Assembly (NCBI RefSeq): GCF_001866005.1
Contig: NZ_MLQR01000036.1
Coordinates: 146,646-184,656 of the forward strand
Length of the DNA: 38,011 bases
Source of the DNA: Anaerobacillus alkalilacustris
GTDB taxonomy: Bacteria > Bacillota > Bacilli > Bacillales > Anaerobacillaceae
Direction of reading: 5' to 3'
A model generated the notes under the pieces. It was given only the letters and a program-made list of their open reading frames with translations. It searched no databases and was not told the origin of the DNA. Shown one piece after another: positions 15,925 to 24,608 of this stretch (positions are counted from its first letter, which is position 1; each line of letters opens with the position of its first letter). Made by a program: the position numbers and the translations under genes.

Positions 15925-17805
15925 ATGAAGTATTTTATTGGTTTAAACCAAGACAACCATGCTCCAATTTCTAATGGTAATGTTTTAGCTTGGATCCAAC
16001 AGTACGATATCGGTTGTCTCCCAGTCGATAAAATAAGCCAATTCTTTTTTCCGAATTTCGATCTTTCAAGCGCAATGTTTGATACTCCTGGATCCTACGT
16101 ACTTGCGAAAGATCATAATGAAAAGATTTGGTATGACCCGTATGGAATGGTAAAAGAAAAGTTAGGACAAATAGGTGAAATTGTATCAATAAATAATACT
16201 CAATACATCAATGGTTACGGGATATATGAAGTCGTTTCTCATAAAGGAAATACGGTTGTCAAAACGAAAACATGGGCACCACCTTTTCAAAATTCTCTAA
16301 TACGATCTATTGAAGTTAAAACTCTTCGAAATAATGCTTCAACGGTAACGATCTACCCGGTCGTTCATTTAAAAAATGTTGTTCAAAGAAAAGATAACAT
16401 ATTTATTTCAAGAATTTCCGAAAATCAGTGGCTAGCAACAACTGTTTCACCAACTGGCGAAGGATTAACTGGTGAAGTTCCTATAGTAGTCACACAAGGC
16501 CCAGTAACCATCTTTGAACATAGTCTAATCCCTGTTCCTTTAGTTTTTACCGTTCCTGACCAAACGATTTCTCAAAAACAATATAGCCAACCTATTTATC
16601 AAGTATTTGCTGCTGGTGCTACGAAAGAAGAAGCACTTCAACAGTTAAATGACACACTACTTACAGTTAGACAGAGCGAACAGCAAACACTTCAATCCTG
16701 GGAAAAATGGCATCAAGATACTATTAATATAGGTACACTTCCAACACCACTTGACTACTACTGGACACTTAGTAACACTGTTGCAAAAATGAGTATGCAA
16801 AAAGACGGCACCCCTATCATAATTGGCTTTAAGCCATATCAAGGTAACGTGTGGATTCGGGATAGTTTATGGATCGCCTCATCTTTAGCGCTCTCAGGAC
16901 ATTACGAAGACGCTATAGATGCTTTGTATGCAACATTAAGTTACTTAATTGAACGTCCTGATGGTAACTACTATTTTGCGTACAATGTCGTCACGCGTTT
17001 GCCAAACGAACATGCATTTGAAAATGACACGACCGGATTAATCCTATATGGCATTTGGCAGGTTTGGTCTTTAGTAAAAGATCGAACAATTATTAACGAT
17101 TTATGGCCGATTATCGACCAGTCTACTGAGTGGATTTTAACGAATCGAGATGCTAGCGGTTTAATTTTCCCTGATGCAGGCATTTGGGAAACATTTGGGC
17201 CACATTTAGATGAGAATTTTGAACACATGACGTGGACATCTGCCATTTCAGCTTTCGGTTTATTGAAAGCAGCTGAAATGGCAGATGCAATTCGAGAAAA
17301 TGAAAAAGCTAGTCGCTATAGACAGGGTGCATTTGAATTACTACAGGCAATCGGTAAACATAATGTCCATAACGGAATCGTATGTCGTTCAAAAGAAACA
17401 AAATTATTAGATGCTTCCGTCACTTTATTTTTCTCTGAGTTCCCACTATTTCCAAAAGAGTGGCTTTCCCCTACAATAAAGGCCATTCAACAAAGGTTAC
17501 AAGATCCTTTTATCGGTGGAATATGGAGACATGAAAGCTTAACAACCGAAGAAGGCGATTTAAAACCGTGGACTGGGCCTACATTTTGGTTTGGTGAGGC
17601 TTTATTAGCCAATCAAGAAACAGACGAAGCCTGGAAATATTTTTACCATAATTATCATAACAGTGCGTTTTGTGGTTTATTACCGGAGTTACTCTATAGT
17701 AAAGGGCGTGCTAGAGGGATCGGGATGCCTAGTTACTCTCAATCAGGCGTTATTCGATCTTTGCTTTTCTATTACAATCTGTTTCACAGAGATGATTTAT
17801 CCTAA
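15925..17805 (+). CDS. Glycoside hydrolase, GH15/glucoamylase-like (six-hairpin fold)
   Basis: A 626-residue protein with an N-terminal beta-sandwich region (about 1-260) and a C-terminal alpha/alpha six-hairpin barrel, the layout of bacterial GH15 glucoamylase-like enzymes. Barrel signatures include GNVWIRDSLWIASSL, RLPNEHAFENDTTGL, DAGIWETFG (Glu422, candidate general acid) and the late FWFGEALL (Glu558, candidate second catalytic Glu). It probably hydrolyses alpha-linked glucosides from the non-reducing end, but the linkage and substrate cannot be read. It has no signal peptide, so it acts inside the cell, and there is no sugar transporter beside it. ATG 15925 is chosen because AAAGGAGAG lies about 10 nt upstream; ATG 15892 precedes that site. 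Confidence 0.82.
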   Translation: MKYFIGLNQDNHAPISNGNVLAWIQQYDIGCLPVDKISQFFFPNFDLSSAMFDTPGSYVLAKDHNEKIWYDPYGMVKEKLGQIGEIVSINNTQYINGYGIYEVVSHKGNTVVKTKTWAPPFQNSLIRSIEVKTLRNNASTVTIYPVVHLKNVVQRKDNIFISRISENQWLATTVSPTGEGLTGEVPIVVTQGPVTIFEHSLIPVPLVFTVPDQTISQKQYSQPIYQVFAAGATKEEALQQLNDTLLTVRQSEQQTLQSWEKWHQDTINIGTLPTPLDYYWTLSNTVAKMSMQKDGTPIIIGFKPYQGNVWIRDSLWIASSLALSGHYEDAIDALYATLSYLIERPDGNYYFAYNVVTRLPNEHAFENDTTGLILYGIWQVWSLVKDRTIINDLWPIIDQSTEWILTNRDASGLIFPDAGIWETFGPHLDENFEHMTWTSAISAFGLLKAAEMADAIRENEKASRYRQGAFELLQAIGKHNVHNGIVCRSKETKLLDASVTLFFSEFPLFPKEWLSPTIKAIQQRLQDPFIGGIWRHESLTTEEGDLKPWTGPTFWFGEALLANQETDEAWKYFYHNYHNSAFCGLLPELLYSKGRARGIGMPSYSQSGVIRSLLFYYNLFHRDDLS

Positions 17806-17823
17806 TTTATCTATCGAAAAAAC

Positions 17824-17862
17824 AAGCGAAGTCCCCCCACCTTTAAATGGGGTACTTCGCTT
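17824..17862 (-). terminator. Terminator of the AEC transporter gene
   Basis: AAGCGAAGT (17824-17832) pairs with ACTTCGCTT (17854-17862), with an inner CCCC/GGGG stem. On the minus strand it is followed by TTGTTTTTTC. It probably also helps end the convergent glycosidase transcript, though the plus side lacks a T run. Confidence 0.8.
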
Positions 17863-17864
17863 TA

Positions 17865-18779
17865 TCATGGCAAAATAAGATTACCAATCACCCAAATGAG
17901 AAAGAAACTAACTAAGATCGTAATATTTGAAAGTGTTCCGACAAACTTTTGATCGTATTTAAATTCAACAGAATACGGAAGCACAGAGAAAGATACAGGA
18001 AGAATGAAACCTATCAGCACAGTATATTTAAACATTTCATCATAAGGTAGTGAGTAAAACAGAAAAAGCCCAAAAGCTAAACCAATACCGTACCTAATTG
18101 ATATGAATTTAGCCATAAGCTTACTATGCTCTCGATTAAACGAAAAGTTAAGGTATATTCCTAATAAGAGTAAAGAGAGTGGCATGTTTGCTAGAGAAAT
18201 GATTTGTGATACATCAAGGACAATTCGTGGAACTTGAAGACCGATCACACTTATTGTACATACAATTATATAAGTCATTAATGGAATTGATTTTGAAACT
18301 TTTATTAGAAGTTGCTTACCCTCAAGTCTAACTTTTTCTCCTGAGTAAATACTCCCAATAAGATAGATTAAACCAAATACAATAAAGGCATTTCCAACAT
18401 CAAACATTCCAAAATATTTAAGTCCTGGCTGCCCCCATATTCCTTCGACGAGAGGATATGCAAAGAGTCCAATATTAAAGCCTGGTAGCATCATTGCTAC
18501 CATACCTTTCGTATTTCTTTCTTCTTTTTTAAATGCTATAAGTCCAACGCAAGCCAAAATTAACCCATAAATGATCGCAATCACAATTAATAGAATTAGT
18601 GACATGTCAATAGTAATACCATTAAAGGTAACAATGATCAGTGATGGTAGTGTTATATTAAAAACTACTCTCCCTAAAGCCTCTCCATCTCTTTCCTTAA
18701 TAACATTAGACTGCCTTAACAAATAACCTAAACCAATGATCACGACAGAATACAAGAATTGTAGATTAAAACTATCCAA
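17865..18779 (-). CDS. AEC-family transporter (auxin efflux carrier / malate permease type)
   Basis: A 304-residue integral membrane protein with about ten hydrophobic segments. These include YSVVIIGLGYLLRQ at the N-terminus, VVFNITLPSLIIVTF, MVAMMLPGFNIGLFAYPLVEG and the C-terminal FFLIWVIGNLILP. This is the pattern of the AEC (Mem_trans) family, which exports or imports small organic anions such as malate, or auxin in plants. The substrate here is unknown. TTG 18779 is chosen because AGGAGG lies 9 nt upstream (MDSFNLQF); the longer reading from 18833 would start upstream of that site. It is monocistronic, with its own terminator. Confidence 0.88.
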   Translation of the reverse strand: MDSFNLQFLYSVVIIGLGYLLRQSNVIKERDGEALGRVVFNITLPSLIIVTFNGITIDMSLILLIVIAIIYGLILACVGLIAFKKEERNTKGMVAMMLPGFNIGLFAYPLVEGIWGQPGLKYFGMFDVGNAFIVFGLIYLIGSIYSGEKVRLEGKQLLIKVSKSIPLMTYIIVCTISVIGLQVPRIVLDVSQIISLANMPLSLLLLGIYLNFSFNREHSKLMAKFISIRYGIGLAFGLFLFYSLPYDEMFKYTVLIGFILPVSFSVLPYSVEFKYDQKFVGTLSNITILVSFFLIWVIGNLILP

Positions 18780-19124
18780 GAGACACTTCCTCCTAATTAC
18801 AGCTTGAAAACACTCTTGTTTTCCCCATAACACGTATTATATCATACTACTACCTAATTAAATGGAAGGATTTACATCGTCGAAAGTTCTACCATTTTAT
18901 AGTTTGAAATAATCTAATATGTTACCATGGTTTCATATAGATAATGTGACCTATTATTAGTTACCTTATATCACAGGCATAAGAATAACTAATCATCAAT
19001 CAGCTTTCACTGATGAAGATTGGTCTATATCAGACCTTTAGGATCAGTTAATCCCCCACCTAAACTTTTCGATTTCCTCAAGTTTTGAGGTGGAGGTCTT
19101 ACTGACACTTAAGAGTGGGATAAA
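18780..19124. other. Intergenic region before the PAS-GGDEF gene
   Basis: About 345 bases between divergent genes. The left part is plain AT-rich sequence. From about 18990 to 19121 it is occupied by hairpin-forming repeat sequence, described separately. No tRNA or other RNA gene was recognised. Confidence 0.45.
19046..19121. repeat. Dispersed hairpin repeat, possibly an IS200/IS605-type right end
   Basis: CCACCT-AAACTT (19056-19067) pairs with AAGTTT-tg-AGGTGG (19080-19093). It is followed by gtcttactgacACTTAAGAGTGGGATAAAT (19094 on, given here in two parts by motif). The reverse complement of that tail matches 32434-32458 almost base for base. The layout, a hairpin with CCCC(A/C)CC arms plus a conserved tail, is what IS605-family ends look like; the transposase is absent. 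Confidence 0.45.
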
Positions 19125-20237
19125 TTGAAAACGTTAACGAAAGTTGGTCGAAGGATGAAATGGACTTCTCGATTAATTTCTATTATTACGACACTATTTA
19201 TCGGTTCAGGTATTACCTTGTATTACTTAGAGATAGAACACCCGTTATTTATTTACTCACTAATCGGAACTATTGTAGGTTTCGTTATTTTTTGGTGGAT
19301 TGGTGCATTATATGATCGATTAATTTATTATCAAAAGCAATTAAAGGAAAAAGAAGAGGAATTAAAAGAGATTTTTAATAACGCCAATGCATGTATTAGT
19401 TCTCTCGATTTAAAAACAGGAAAATATAAAATGTCCTTAGGGACAGAGAAATTACATGGTTATAAACAAGAGCACTTTAATCAATACCCACAATTATGGA
19501 AAGAAATGATACATCCTTTTGATCTTCCGACAGTAGAAGAGAATGAGAGAAAAATTTATATCGAAAAAAAGAAAGGAACGCTTACTCATGAGCACCGAGT
19601 AATACGAGGTGATGGGGAAATTATATGGCTAGTAGCACACATCACTCCTGTATTCAACTCAAAAGGAGAAGTGAAAAAAGTAAATGTGTTTTCATACGAT
19701 ATTACAGATCGTAAAAATGCTGAAAAATTAATTGAACATATGGCATACCATGATAATTTAACAAATTTGACTAACCGGCCGTTTTTTAGTAAGTTGCTAG
19801 AAAAATCGATTTTAAATTGTAAACGAAACCATAATAGCTTAGCCATTATGTATCTTGATATTGACCATTTCAAACAAATAAACGATACCTTTGGACATGC
19901 TGCCGGCGACCATTTGTTGGTGGAAATTGCTAAAATATTAACTGAGAGCGTTCGCATTAACGACGTTGTCTGTCGTCATGGTGGTGATGAATTTATTATT
20001 TTGTTAGAAAATGTTAGGCATGAAGAAATCAAAATTATTGCTAAGAGAATTATTAAGGAACTATCAGCCCCAATTACGATCTTAAATGATCATAAAGCTT
20101 ACATCTCCCCGAGTATTGGTATCAGTTTATACCCAATAGATGGCGAAGATGAAGAGACTTTAATAAAAAGAGCCGATTCAGCTATGTATTCTGTTAAAAA
20201 AAGTGGAAAAAACAACTATAAATTTTACTCTTCCTAG
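19125..20237 (+). CDS. Membrane PAS-GGDEF diguanylate cyclase
   Basis: A 370-residue c-di-GMP synthase. It has two transmembrane segments (about 15-34 and 42-63), a short coiled coil (64-86), a PAS domain of the PAS_3 type (about 85-197, ending VFSYDITDRKNAE), and a GGDEF domain (about 200-368). Its active site is HGGDEF (285-290), with an intact inhibitory RxxD site, RIND (277-280). It should make c-di-GMP in response to a signal sensed by PAS. There is no EAL domain, so it is not a phosphodiesterase. The start is unclear: TTG 19125 has GTGGGA upstream, which lies inside a repeat element, while ATG 19155 has AAGG directly adjacent. A terminator follows at 20269-20307. Confidence 0.92.
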   Translation: MKTLTKVGRRMKWTSRLISIITTLFIGSGITLYYLEIEHPLFIYSLIGTIVGFVIFWWIGALYDRLIYYQKQLKEKEEELKEIFNNANACISSLDLKTGKYKMSLGTEKLHGYKQEHFNQYPQLWKEMIHPFDLPTVEENERKIYIEKKKGTLTHEHRVIRGDGEIIWLVAHITPVFNSKGEVKKVNVFSYDITDRKNAEKLIEHMAYHDNLTNLTNRPFFSKLLEKSILNCKRNHNSLAIMYLDIDHFKQINDTFGHAAGDHLLVEIAKILTESVRINDVVCRHGGDEFIILLENVRHEEIKIIAKRIIKELSAPITILNDHKAYISPSIGISLYPIDGEDEETLIKRADSAMYSVKKSGKNNYKFYSS

Positions 20238-20268
20238 AGTTTAAAACCATCAAATCCAAATGAATAAA

Positions 20269-20307
20269 GAACTAAAAAAAGAGAGGATCTCTCTCTTTTT
20301 TTAGTTC
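20269..20307. terminator. 17-bp perfect bidirectional terminator
   Basis: GAACTAAAAAAAGAGAG (20269-20285) pairs perfectly with CTCTCTTTTTTTAGTTC (20291-20307) around GATCT. It serves the convergent diguanylate cyclase (+) and the ParM-like operon (-). Confidence 0.88.
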
Positions 20308-20309
20308 TT

Positions 20310-20387
20310 CGCCTAAGTAATACTAAATAACACTAAGATCTGCCAAATCTCAATAAGTGGTGTTACTTTACATCATTAAGTATTACC
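20310..20387. repeat. Downstream iteron cluster of the ParM-like cassette
   Basis: The core GTAATAC occurs at 20317-20323 (direct) and 20380-20386 (inverted). Degenerate copies are aaataACACtaag just after the first and GGTGTTACTTTA (20359 on, inverted). The cores sit in an AAGTAATACTTA-like context, the same as the upstream cluster at 22077-22139. The last copy ends 4 nt from the stop of the small partner gene. A centromere-like (parC) role is inferred. Confidence 0.55.
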
Positions 20388-20390
20388 AAA

Positions 20391-20798
20391 TCACACCCAC
20401 GATTCGATGTCGTCATCGTCAATATCTTCATCCGCCTCATCTTCTGTTGATGGTGACATATCTTTTTCATGAGTTTGAGTTATTTCTGTTTGTTTAATAG
20501 TCATAGGTGGCTGCACATCTGTCTGTTCTTCTATTGTTGAAGCTATCTCATGTTGATTGACTATTCCATTTGCGGTTTCAGCTTTCATAGCCGATAGAGT
20601 GGCGCCAGAGATGTCACGGTTTGCAGGTATGAAGTTTTGAAGATTTCTAATTCCATTTTCTTTAATTTCATTTTCAATTAGATATCGAATAGAATCCATT
20701 AAGTTCAATTGACAATTAATCCAATCCAAAACCTCTACCGCTTCGGTTTTTTTCGTTTTTAAGCTGATGTTGTCACCAGCTTTTTTTTGTTTTTTCAT
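20391..20798 (-). CDS. Small partner of ParM-like protein (candidate centromere-binding adaptor)
   Basis: A 135-residue protein I do not recognise by sequence. It has a basic N-terminus (MKKQKKAGDNISLKTKKTEA), a helical middle (VLDWINCQLNLMDSIRYLIENEI), a Thr/Gln-rich linker, and a strongly acidic C-terminal tail (EDEADEDIDDDDIESWV). It starts 26 nt after the ParM-like stop, with a GAGGAG ribosome binding site, so the two are co-transcribed. In plasmid ParM, AlfA and Alp7A systems the second gene encodes the DNA-binding adaptor (ParR, AlfB, Alp7R) linking filament to centromere. Position, size, a basic end and the nearby iterons make that the best guess, without direct sequence support. Confidence 0.7.
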   Translation of the reverse strand: MKKQKKAGDNISLKTKKTEAVEVLDWINCQLNLMDSIRYLIENEIKENGIRNLQNFIPANRDISGATLSAMKAETANGIVNQHEIASTIEEQTDVQPPMTIKQTEITQTHEKDMSPSTEDEADEDIDDDDIESWV

Positions 20799-20824
20799 TT
20801 CTCCTCACCAAATCCTTATTTAAA

Positions 20825-22021
20825 TTAAACGATTTGTTTAGCCTTACTTTTTAAAGTACTATAAATTTTCCCACGAACAAAAGCATCAAGTCCTTGGGCA
20901 TTCATTATCACTGCATATTGTGATGGAATATATAAAAGCTTAATTTCACGTTGGTCACACAACTCTTTAAGCATTGGGTATAGGACCGTACTCATTAAAA
21001 TGCTACCTCCACCATATACACATATAATATCAATTTCATTTCTTGCCTTTGTTAACTGTTTTCGGATGTTCTGTGAAATTTGCTTTGCTTGTCCTTCAAG
21101 CGGCCTTTTTAATGTCTTGATTGCCCTAGCGTAAAATTTGTGGTTAGGATTTTTTATCACATCACTGAAAAATTGCCTTGGGCTATCTGGAAGGTGGATT
21201 AGTTTATTAAAGTCAGCTAGCGCTTCCTCGATTGCATATCCAGCCCCATGATTACTTCCATGGACAAACTGACGTAAAAATTTATTCCCCTCAGTTATTG
21301 GGTACTCAGTCGAACCATCACCTATATCTGTATGCAGTATTCTCTTATCTTTAAAATAGCTACCGTTAAAGTCTTTTTTGAAGTCGTAAGTTTCAATGAA
21401 TTCTTTGAAAATATCTCCTTCTCTCCAATGACCTTCTTTATCCTTTTGCAGCGTAAAAATTACTGGTGTTGCTTCAGGAATGACTTTAGTAAAATCAAAA
21501 CTTACTTTGACTGCAACACGTTGCTTTCCTAGATGAACAGTCACATGATGCGCTGCACCCATAAATCGTTTTTCAAATTTAGATGAAGATTCATCAGTAT
21601 GCTGTGTAATCGGTAATGCAGCAGCCATGTCGACTTGAACATCAACTGTTTCAGGGATTTTTTTCTCATCTTCATACGCTTTTTGAACTGCAACTGCAGC
21701 AATCTGCGCTAATGTGTTTGCGACCGGTAAATCCATGTCACATTTCTGATCAATACCTACTTCCATATTATCTAGTATTTCTCCACTCTCAAGAGCAAAC
21801 TTCCCAATATAATACATACCTGGCTTTGCAGAAGGAGAATCGATTGTAACTACCAATTGATCTTGAAGATTTTTGATAAAACTTTCTGGAGCTTGCTCCT
21901 CGCTCCAAGGTAATTCATCAACTACACAATTTACGTTTGGTTGTTGAATTAGCCTCCCATCAATAATAATATCATGCTCACTGTTGCCATTATCGTTCCC
22001 AACAAAAAAGTGATACTGCAT
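20825..22021 (-). CDS. ParM/StbA-family actin-like protein (Alp7A-like)
   Basis: A 398-residue actin-like ATPase. The phosphate-1 loop is at the N-terminus (VGNDNGNSEH, 7-16). Phosphate-2 reads HTDIGDGSTEYPI (230-242), and the adenosine-binding motif reads VYGGGSILMS (335-344). A connect-like segment, HGSNHGAGYAIEEAL, is at 254-268. This set fits bacterial actins that polymerise to push plasmid copies apart, such as ParM and Alp7A. The ATG at 22021 has GGGAGG 8 nt upstream. It is followed by a small partner gene and flanked on both sides by GTAATAC iterons, giving the layout of a type II partition operon. No replication, conjugation or phage gene is visible, so it may be a chromosomal cassette or part of an integrated element beyond view. 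Confidence 0.88.
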   Translation of the reverse strand: MQYHFFVGNDNGNSEHDIIIDGRLIQQPNVNCVVDELPWSEEQAPESFIKNLQDQLVVTIDSPSAKPGMYYIGKFALESGEILDNMEVGIDQKCDMDLPVANTLAQIAAVAVQKAYEDEKKIPETVDVQVDMAAALPITQHTDESSSKFEKRFMGAAHHVTVHLGKQRVAVKVSFDFTKVIPEATPVIFTLQKDKEGHWREGDIFKEFIETYDFKKDFNGSYFKDKRILHTDIGDGSTEYPITEGNKFLRQFVHGSNHGAGYAIEEALADFNKLIHLPDSPRQFFSDVIKNPNHKFYARAIKTLKRPLEGQAKQISQNIRKQLTKARNEIDIICVYGGGSILMSTVLYPMLKELCDQREIKLLYIPSQYAVIMNAQGLDAFVRGKIYSTLKSKAKQIV

Positions 22022-22076
22022 AAATATTGCCTCCCTACTAAACTATTATTTTTTTCATTTTTCTATTATTAAAGGA

Positions 22077-22139
22077 TGTATTACCTAGTAATACACGGTG
22101 ATGTTTAGTAATACTTTATATTATTTTTTTGGGTATTAC
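22077..22139. promoter_or_regulatory. Upstream iteron cluster / candidate centromere and operator of the ParM-like operon
   Basis: TGTATTAC-CTA-GTAATACA (22077-22095) is a perfect inverted repeat with 8-nt arms. Further cores follow at 22108-22114 (GTAATAC) and 22133-22139 (GTATTAC), and a degenerate GGTAATAT lies near 22248. The cluster is 56-118 nt upstream of the ParM-like start, where the promoter must be. A role as both centromere and autoregulatory operator is typical of plasmid parC sites and is inferred here. Confidence 0.6.
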
Positions 22140-22315
22140 ACGAATGAATGAAGCTCTGACTACATCCTATACAACATAAATAATTCCACCTTTATCTTTG
22201 AATCTCCTGCAAGCTTAGATACAATAAGCGAATAAAAGTGATATTTGGTAATATTTCTTCCATTCTTTTTAATAAAGTTATGCTTTTTTCCCCTGTCGCC
22301 AATCACTGTATGTAC

Positions 22316-22358
22316 AAAAAGAGAACATTGATTAGAAAAAAACTAAAGCAATGCTCTC
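22316..22358 (-). terminator. Terminator of the first chemoreceptor gene
   Basis: On the minus strand, GAGAGCATTG pairs with CAATGTTCTC (one G-U pair), followed by TTTTTG. It lies about 50 nt after the chemoreceptor stop at 22409. The rest of the 22140-22316 stretch shows nothing beyond AT-rich sequence. Confidence 0.75.
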
Positions 22359-22408
22359 TATAGTCCTAGTATGACCGAAGAAAAAATCTCTTCTATTTCA
22401 CGGCACTT

Positions 22409-24088
22409 CTAAACTCTAAATTTAGCAATTTCTTTTTGAAGCTCTTCAGCCATTTCACTTAAAGACTTAGCTGAGGCAGATATTTCTTCCATCGAGGCTA
22501 ATTGTTCTTGAGATGAGGATACAATACCTTGCGAACCTGCTGCACTCTTAGATGCGATCGATTGTACTTCCTGAACGGAAGCTGCCACCTCCTCAGAGTT
22601 TGCAGATATTTGTTCTGAAATGGCAGACACTTCTTGGATTTGTTCTGCTACTCTGTGGCTCGCTTCTAAAATATTTTGAAATGCTCCTCCAGCCTCATTA
22701 ACATCAATCGTTCCCGCTTCCACTTCTTTCACAACATTCGCCATAGCGCTGATCGATTGAGTTGTGTCTTCCTGGGTTTTTCGAATTAGTTCCCCGATTT
22801 GTCCTGCAGAGCGCTCTGATTGTTCAGCAAGCTTTCTTACTTCATCAGCGACAACAGCAAATCCTTTTCCATGCTCACCTGCACGTGCCGCTTCGATTGC
22901 AGCATTCAAAGCTAACAGGTTTGTTTGATTGGCTATTTCTGTTATGGCAGAAACAATGACGCCAATTTCCTCAGACCTCTCTCCTAACTGCTTGATGGTT
23001 GAAGTCGTTGAACCAACTGAATTTGAAATATTGTACATTTGCGCAACTGCTTTTTCAATTTTTTGATTTCCATCGGTTGCAATACTGGATGATTCTTGTG
23101 CCATGCTTGTAACATCTAAGGAAGCTTGTGCAATGCGCTGAACTCCTACACTTACCTCTTCCATCGCTTGAGCACTATTCGTTGCCACCTCGGCAGACAC
23201 TTCAGACCCTTTGGCTACGTCATCAATATTCCGCACGACATGTTCTGTTGCTGCTGTTGTTTGTTCTGCACTTGCAGATAATTCCTCTGAAGAAGCTGCC
23301 ACTTGTTGTGTTGCATTATTCACACTTTCGATTAACCCTCTTAAACTTTCCGTCATCGTGTTCACAGAAGTACTTAATTGCGCGATTTCATCTTTTGATT
23401 TTGTACTAATCGCTTCTCCACGAAGGTCACCATCGGCGATTAAATTCATTCTCTGAACGACTTTTAATATTGGTTTAACGATATTATTCGCTATAGTAAT
23501 GGCTACAATGACGCCAATGACCATAGCAACTATCGATAAGGTAATGACTAAGGCTACAACTCGTATTGCTTGACTGACTAATTCGCTACCCTTTTGTTGA
23601 ACCTCTAGTTGTCTTTCGTCAATCAATTCGTTAAAACCAGCTATTAATTCCCTTCCAATCATTGTCACTTCACTATTCAAAATGGCTAATGCAACTTCGT
23701 TCTCACCTCTGTCAAATGCAGCGAAAACTTGTTGTTCTACTAATTCTCCCCACTGTGCACTTTGATGAATTAACTGAACTATTTGACCTGAAGCTCCACT
23801 TTCTAATACTTCCCTTTCGATCTCTTGACTCCTTCGTGTATACTCTTCAAATCTTTGTCTATATTCTTGGTCTCCCAATAAAGCATACCCTCTTGTAACA
23901 GCAATTCTTTGAGCTATATTAATACTTAATTGAAATTCACTTGTTAGTTCTTCTATATCTACTTCAATCGTTTCTTGAACATCATTGGCTAGGTTGTTCA
24001 TATTGACAACGACGGTAATACTAAGAAGAAGTAGGATCATCAAAACAACACCAAATCCTAGTAAGATTTTCATTCGTAAGCTTTTCAT
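22409..24088 (-). CDS. Methyl-accepting chemotaxis protein (four-helix-bundle sensor)
   Basis: A 559-residue transmembrane chemoreceptor. TM1 is at about 8-28, an extracellular helical sensor of the 4HB/CHASE3 size is at about 30-170, and TM2 is at about 175-200. HAMP follows ([17 protein letters not shown] onward), then a long coiled-coil signalling domain. The highly conserved hairpin tip reads [31 protein letters not shown] (given by its pattern), which contacts CheA and CheW. It ends EIAKFRV. It would control flagellar rotation through CheA, which is not in this window. It is a single gene, with a CheW-like remnant directly upstream. The ligand is unknown. Confidence 0.94.
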   Translation of the reverse strand: MKSLRMKILLGFGVVLMILLLLSITVVVNMNNLANDVQETIEVDIEELTSEFQLSINIAQRIAVTRGYALLGDQEYRQRFEEYTRRSQEIEREVLESGASGQIVQLIHQSAQWGELVEQQVFAAFDRGENEVALAILNSEVTMIGRELIAGFNELIDERQLEVQQKGSELVSQAIRVVALVITLSIVAMVIGVIVAITIANNIVKPILKVVQRMNLIADGDLRGEAISTKSKDEIAQLSTSVNTMTESLRGLIESVNNATQQVAASSEELSASAEQTTAATEHVVRNIDDVAKGSEVSAEVATNSAQAMEEVSVGVQRIAQASLDVTSMAQESSSIATDGNQKIEKAVAQMYNISNSVGSTTSTIKQLGERSEEIGVIVSAITEIANQTNLLALNAAIEAARAGEHGKGFAVVADEVRKLAEQSERSAGQIGELIRKTQEDTTQSISAMANVVKEVEAGTIDVNEAGGAFQNILEASHRVAEQIQEVSAISEQISANSEEVAASVQEVQSIASKSAAGSQGIVSSSQEQLASMEEISASAKSLSEMAEELQKEIAKFRV

Positions 24089-24124
24089 TTAAGCCCCTCC
24101 AAATTTATCGTTTTTCCATTCCTG

Positions 24125-24382
24125 TTAAGTGAAAATATCTGCTAGTTGTAACAACATTAATAAACGTTGGTCTAACTTCACAATACCTTTTATGTATTCT
24201 TGGTTTAAACCATTGAGTAAGGTTGGAGAAGGAGAGACAAGGTCAGATGAGATATCCATTACACCACTCGCCCCATCGATAATAAGCCCGCTCCCCCCCT
24301 TTTAGCCGGAAAACGATCATTTTTACTGTCTCTCTCATTTTGCAGCCTACCTCCGACCTGATTTCTAAGTTCGATAATTTCA
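24125..24382 (-). pseudogene. Frameshifted CheW/CheV-like remnant (C-terminal part)
   Basis: Three minus-strand frames together rebuild the end of a CheW-type coupling protein. The order is IIELRNQVGG (frame A), then RETVKMIVFRLKG (frame B), then SGLIIDGASGVMDISS continuing to LLNGLNQEYIKGIVKLDQ and LLMLLQLADIFT followed by a stop at 24125-24127 (frame C). Typical CheW proteins read PVIDLRxRFG, a short strand, GLIVDGVSEVL, then EYIxGVGKLDDRLLILLDLEKL in this order. The second frame change falls at a run of seven G on the minus strand. There is no start codon or upstream half. A functional protein is very unlikely. Confidence 0.8.
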
Positions 24383-24551
24383 AATAATTTACAAATATAT
24401 GATAGTGATTTCTTTAAAACGAAATTATCAACCTCTTACGACTTTAAACCTATAACTTTTCATCCTTAATCTTTTAATAAGTACTAATTATATTTCTAGT
24501 CATTATAGCTTTCAGAGAAAATAATTATTTATAATTCACTTTTTACCATGT

Positions 24552-24599
24552 AAAAAAGGCTGTCCAAATCATCGTAATTTTTGTCGGACAGCCTTTTTT
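24552..24599. terminator. Terminator of the SBP-chemoreceptor operon
   Basis: AAAAAAGGCTGTCC pairs with GGACAGCCTTTTTT, an 8-bp GC-rich stem extended by A/T pairs, with a 20-nt loop. It lies just after the chemoreceptor stop on the minus strand. Confidence 0.88.
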
Positions 24600-24608
24600 A
24601 GCTTTATA

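Larger units (their letters stand above)
24089..24608. other. Region between two chemoreceptor genes
   Basis: About 520 bases with no intact gene. It holds a CheW-like pseudogene fragment at 24125-24382 on the minus strand and a terminator at 24552-24599. The AT-rich stretch 24385-24550 shows nothing recognisable. Confidence 0.6.

Noticed and set aside
24089..24130. Sigma-D promoter for the first chemoreceptor
   Set aside because: A CGATAA resembles part of the -10 element, but no TAAA lies at the right distance, and it would be too close to the ribosome binding site.
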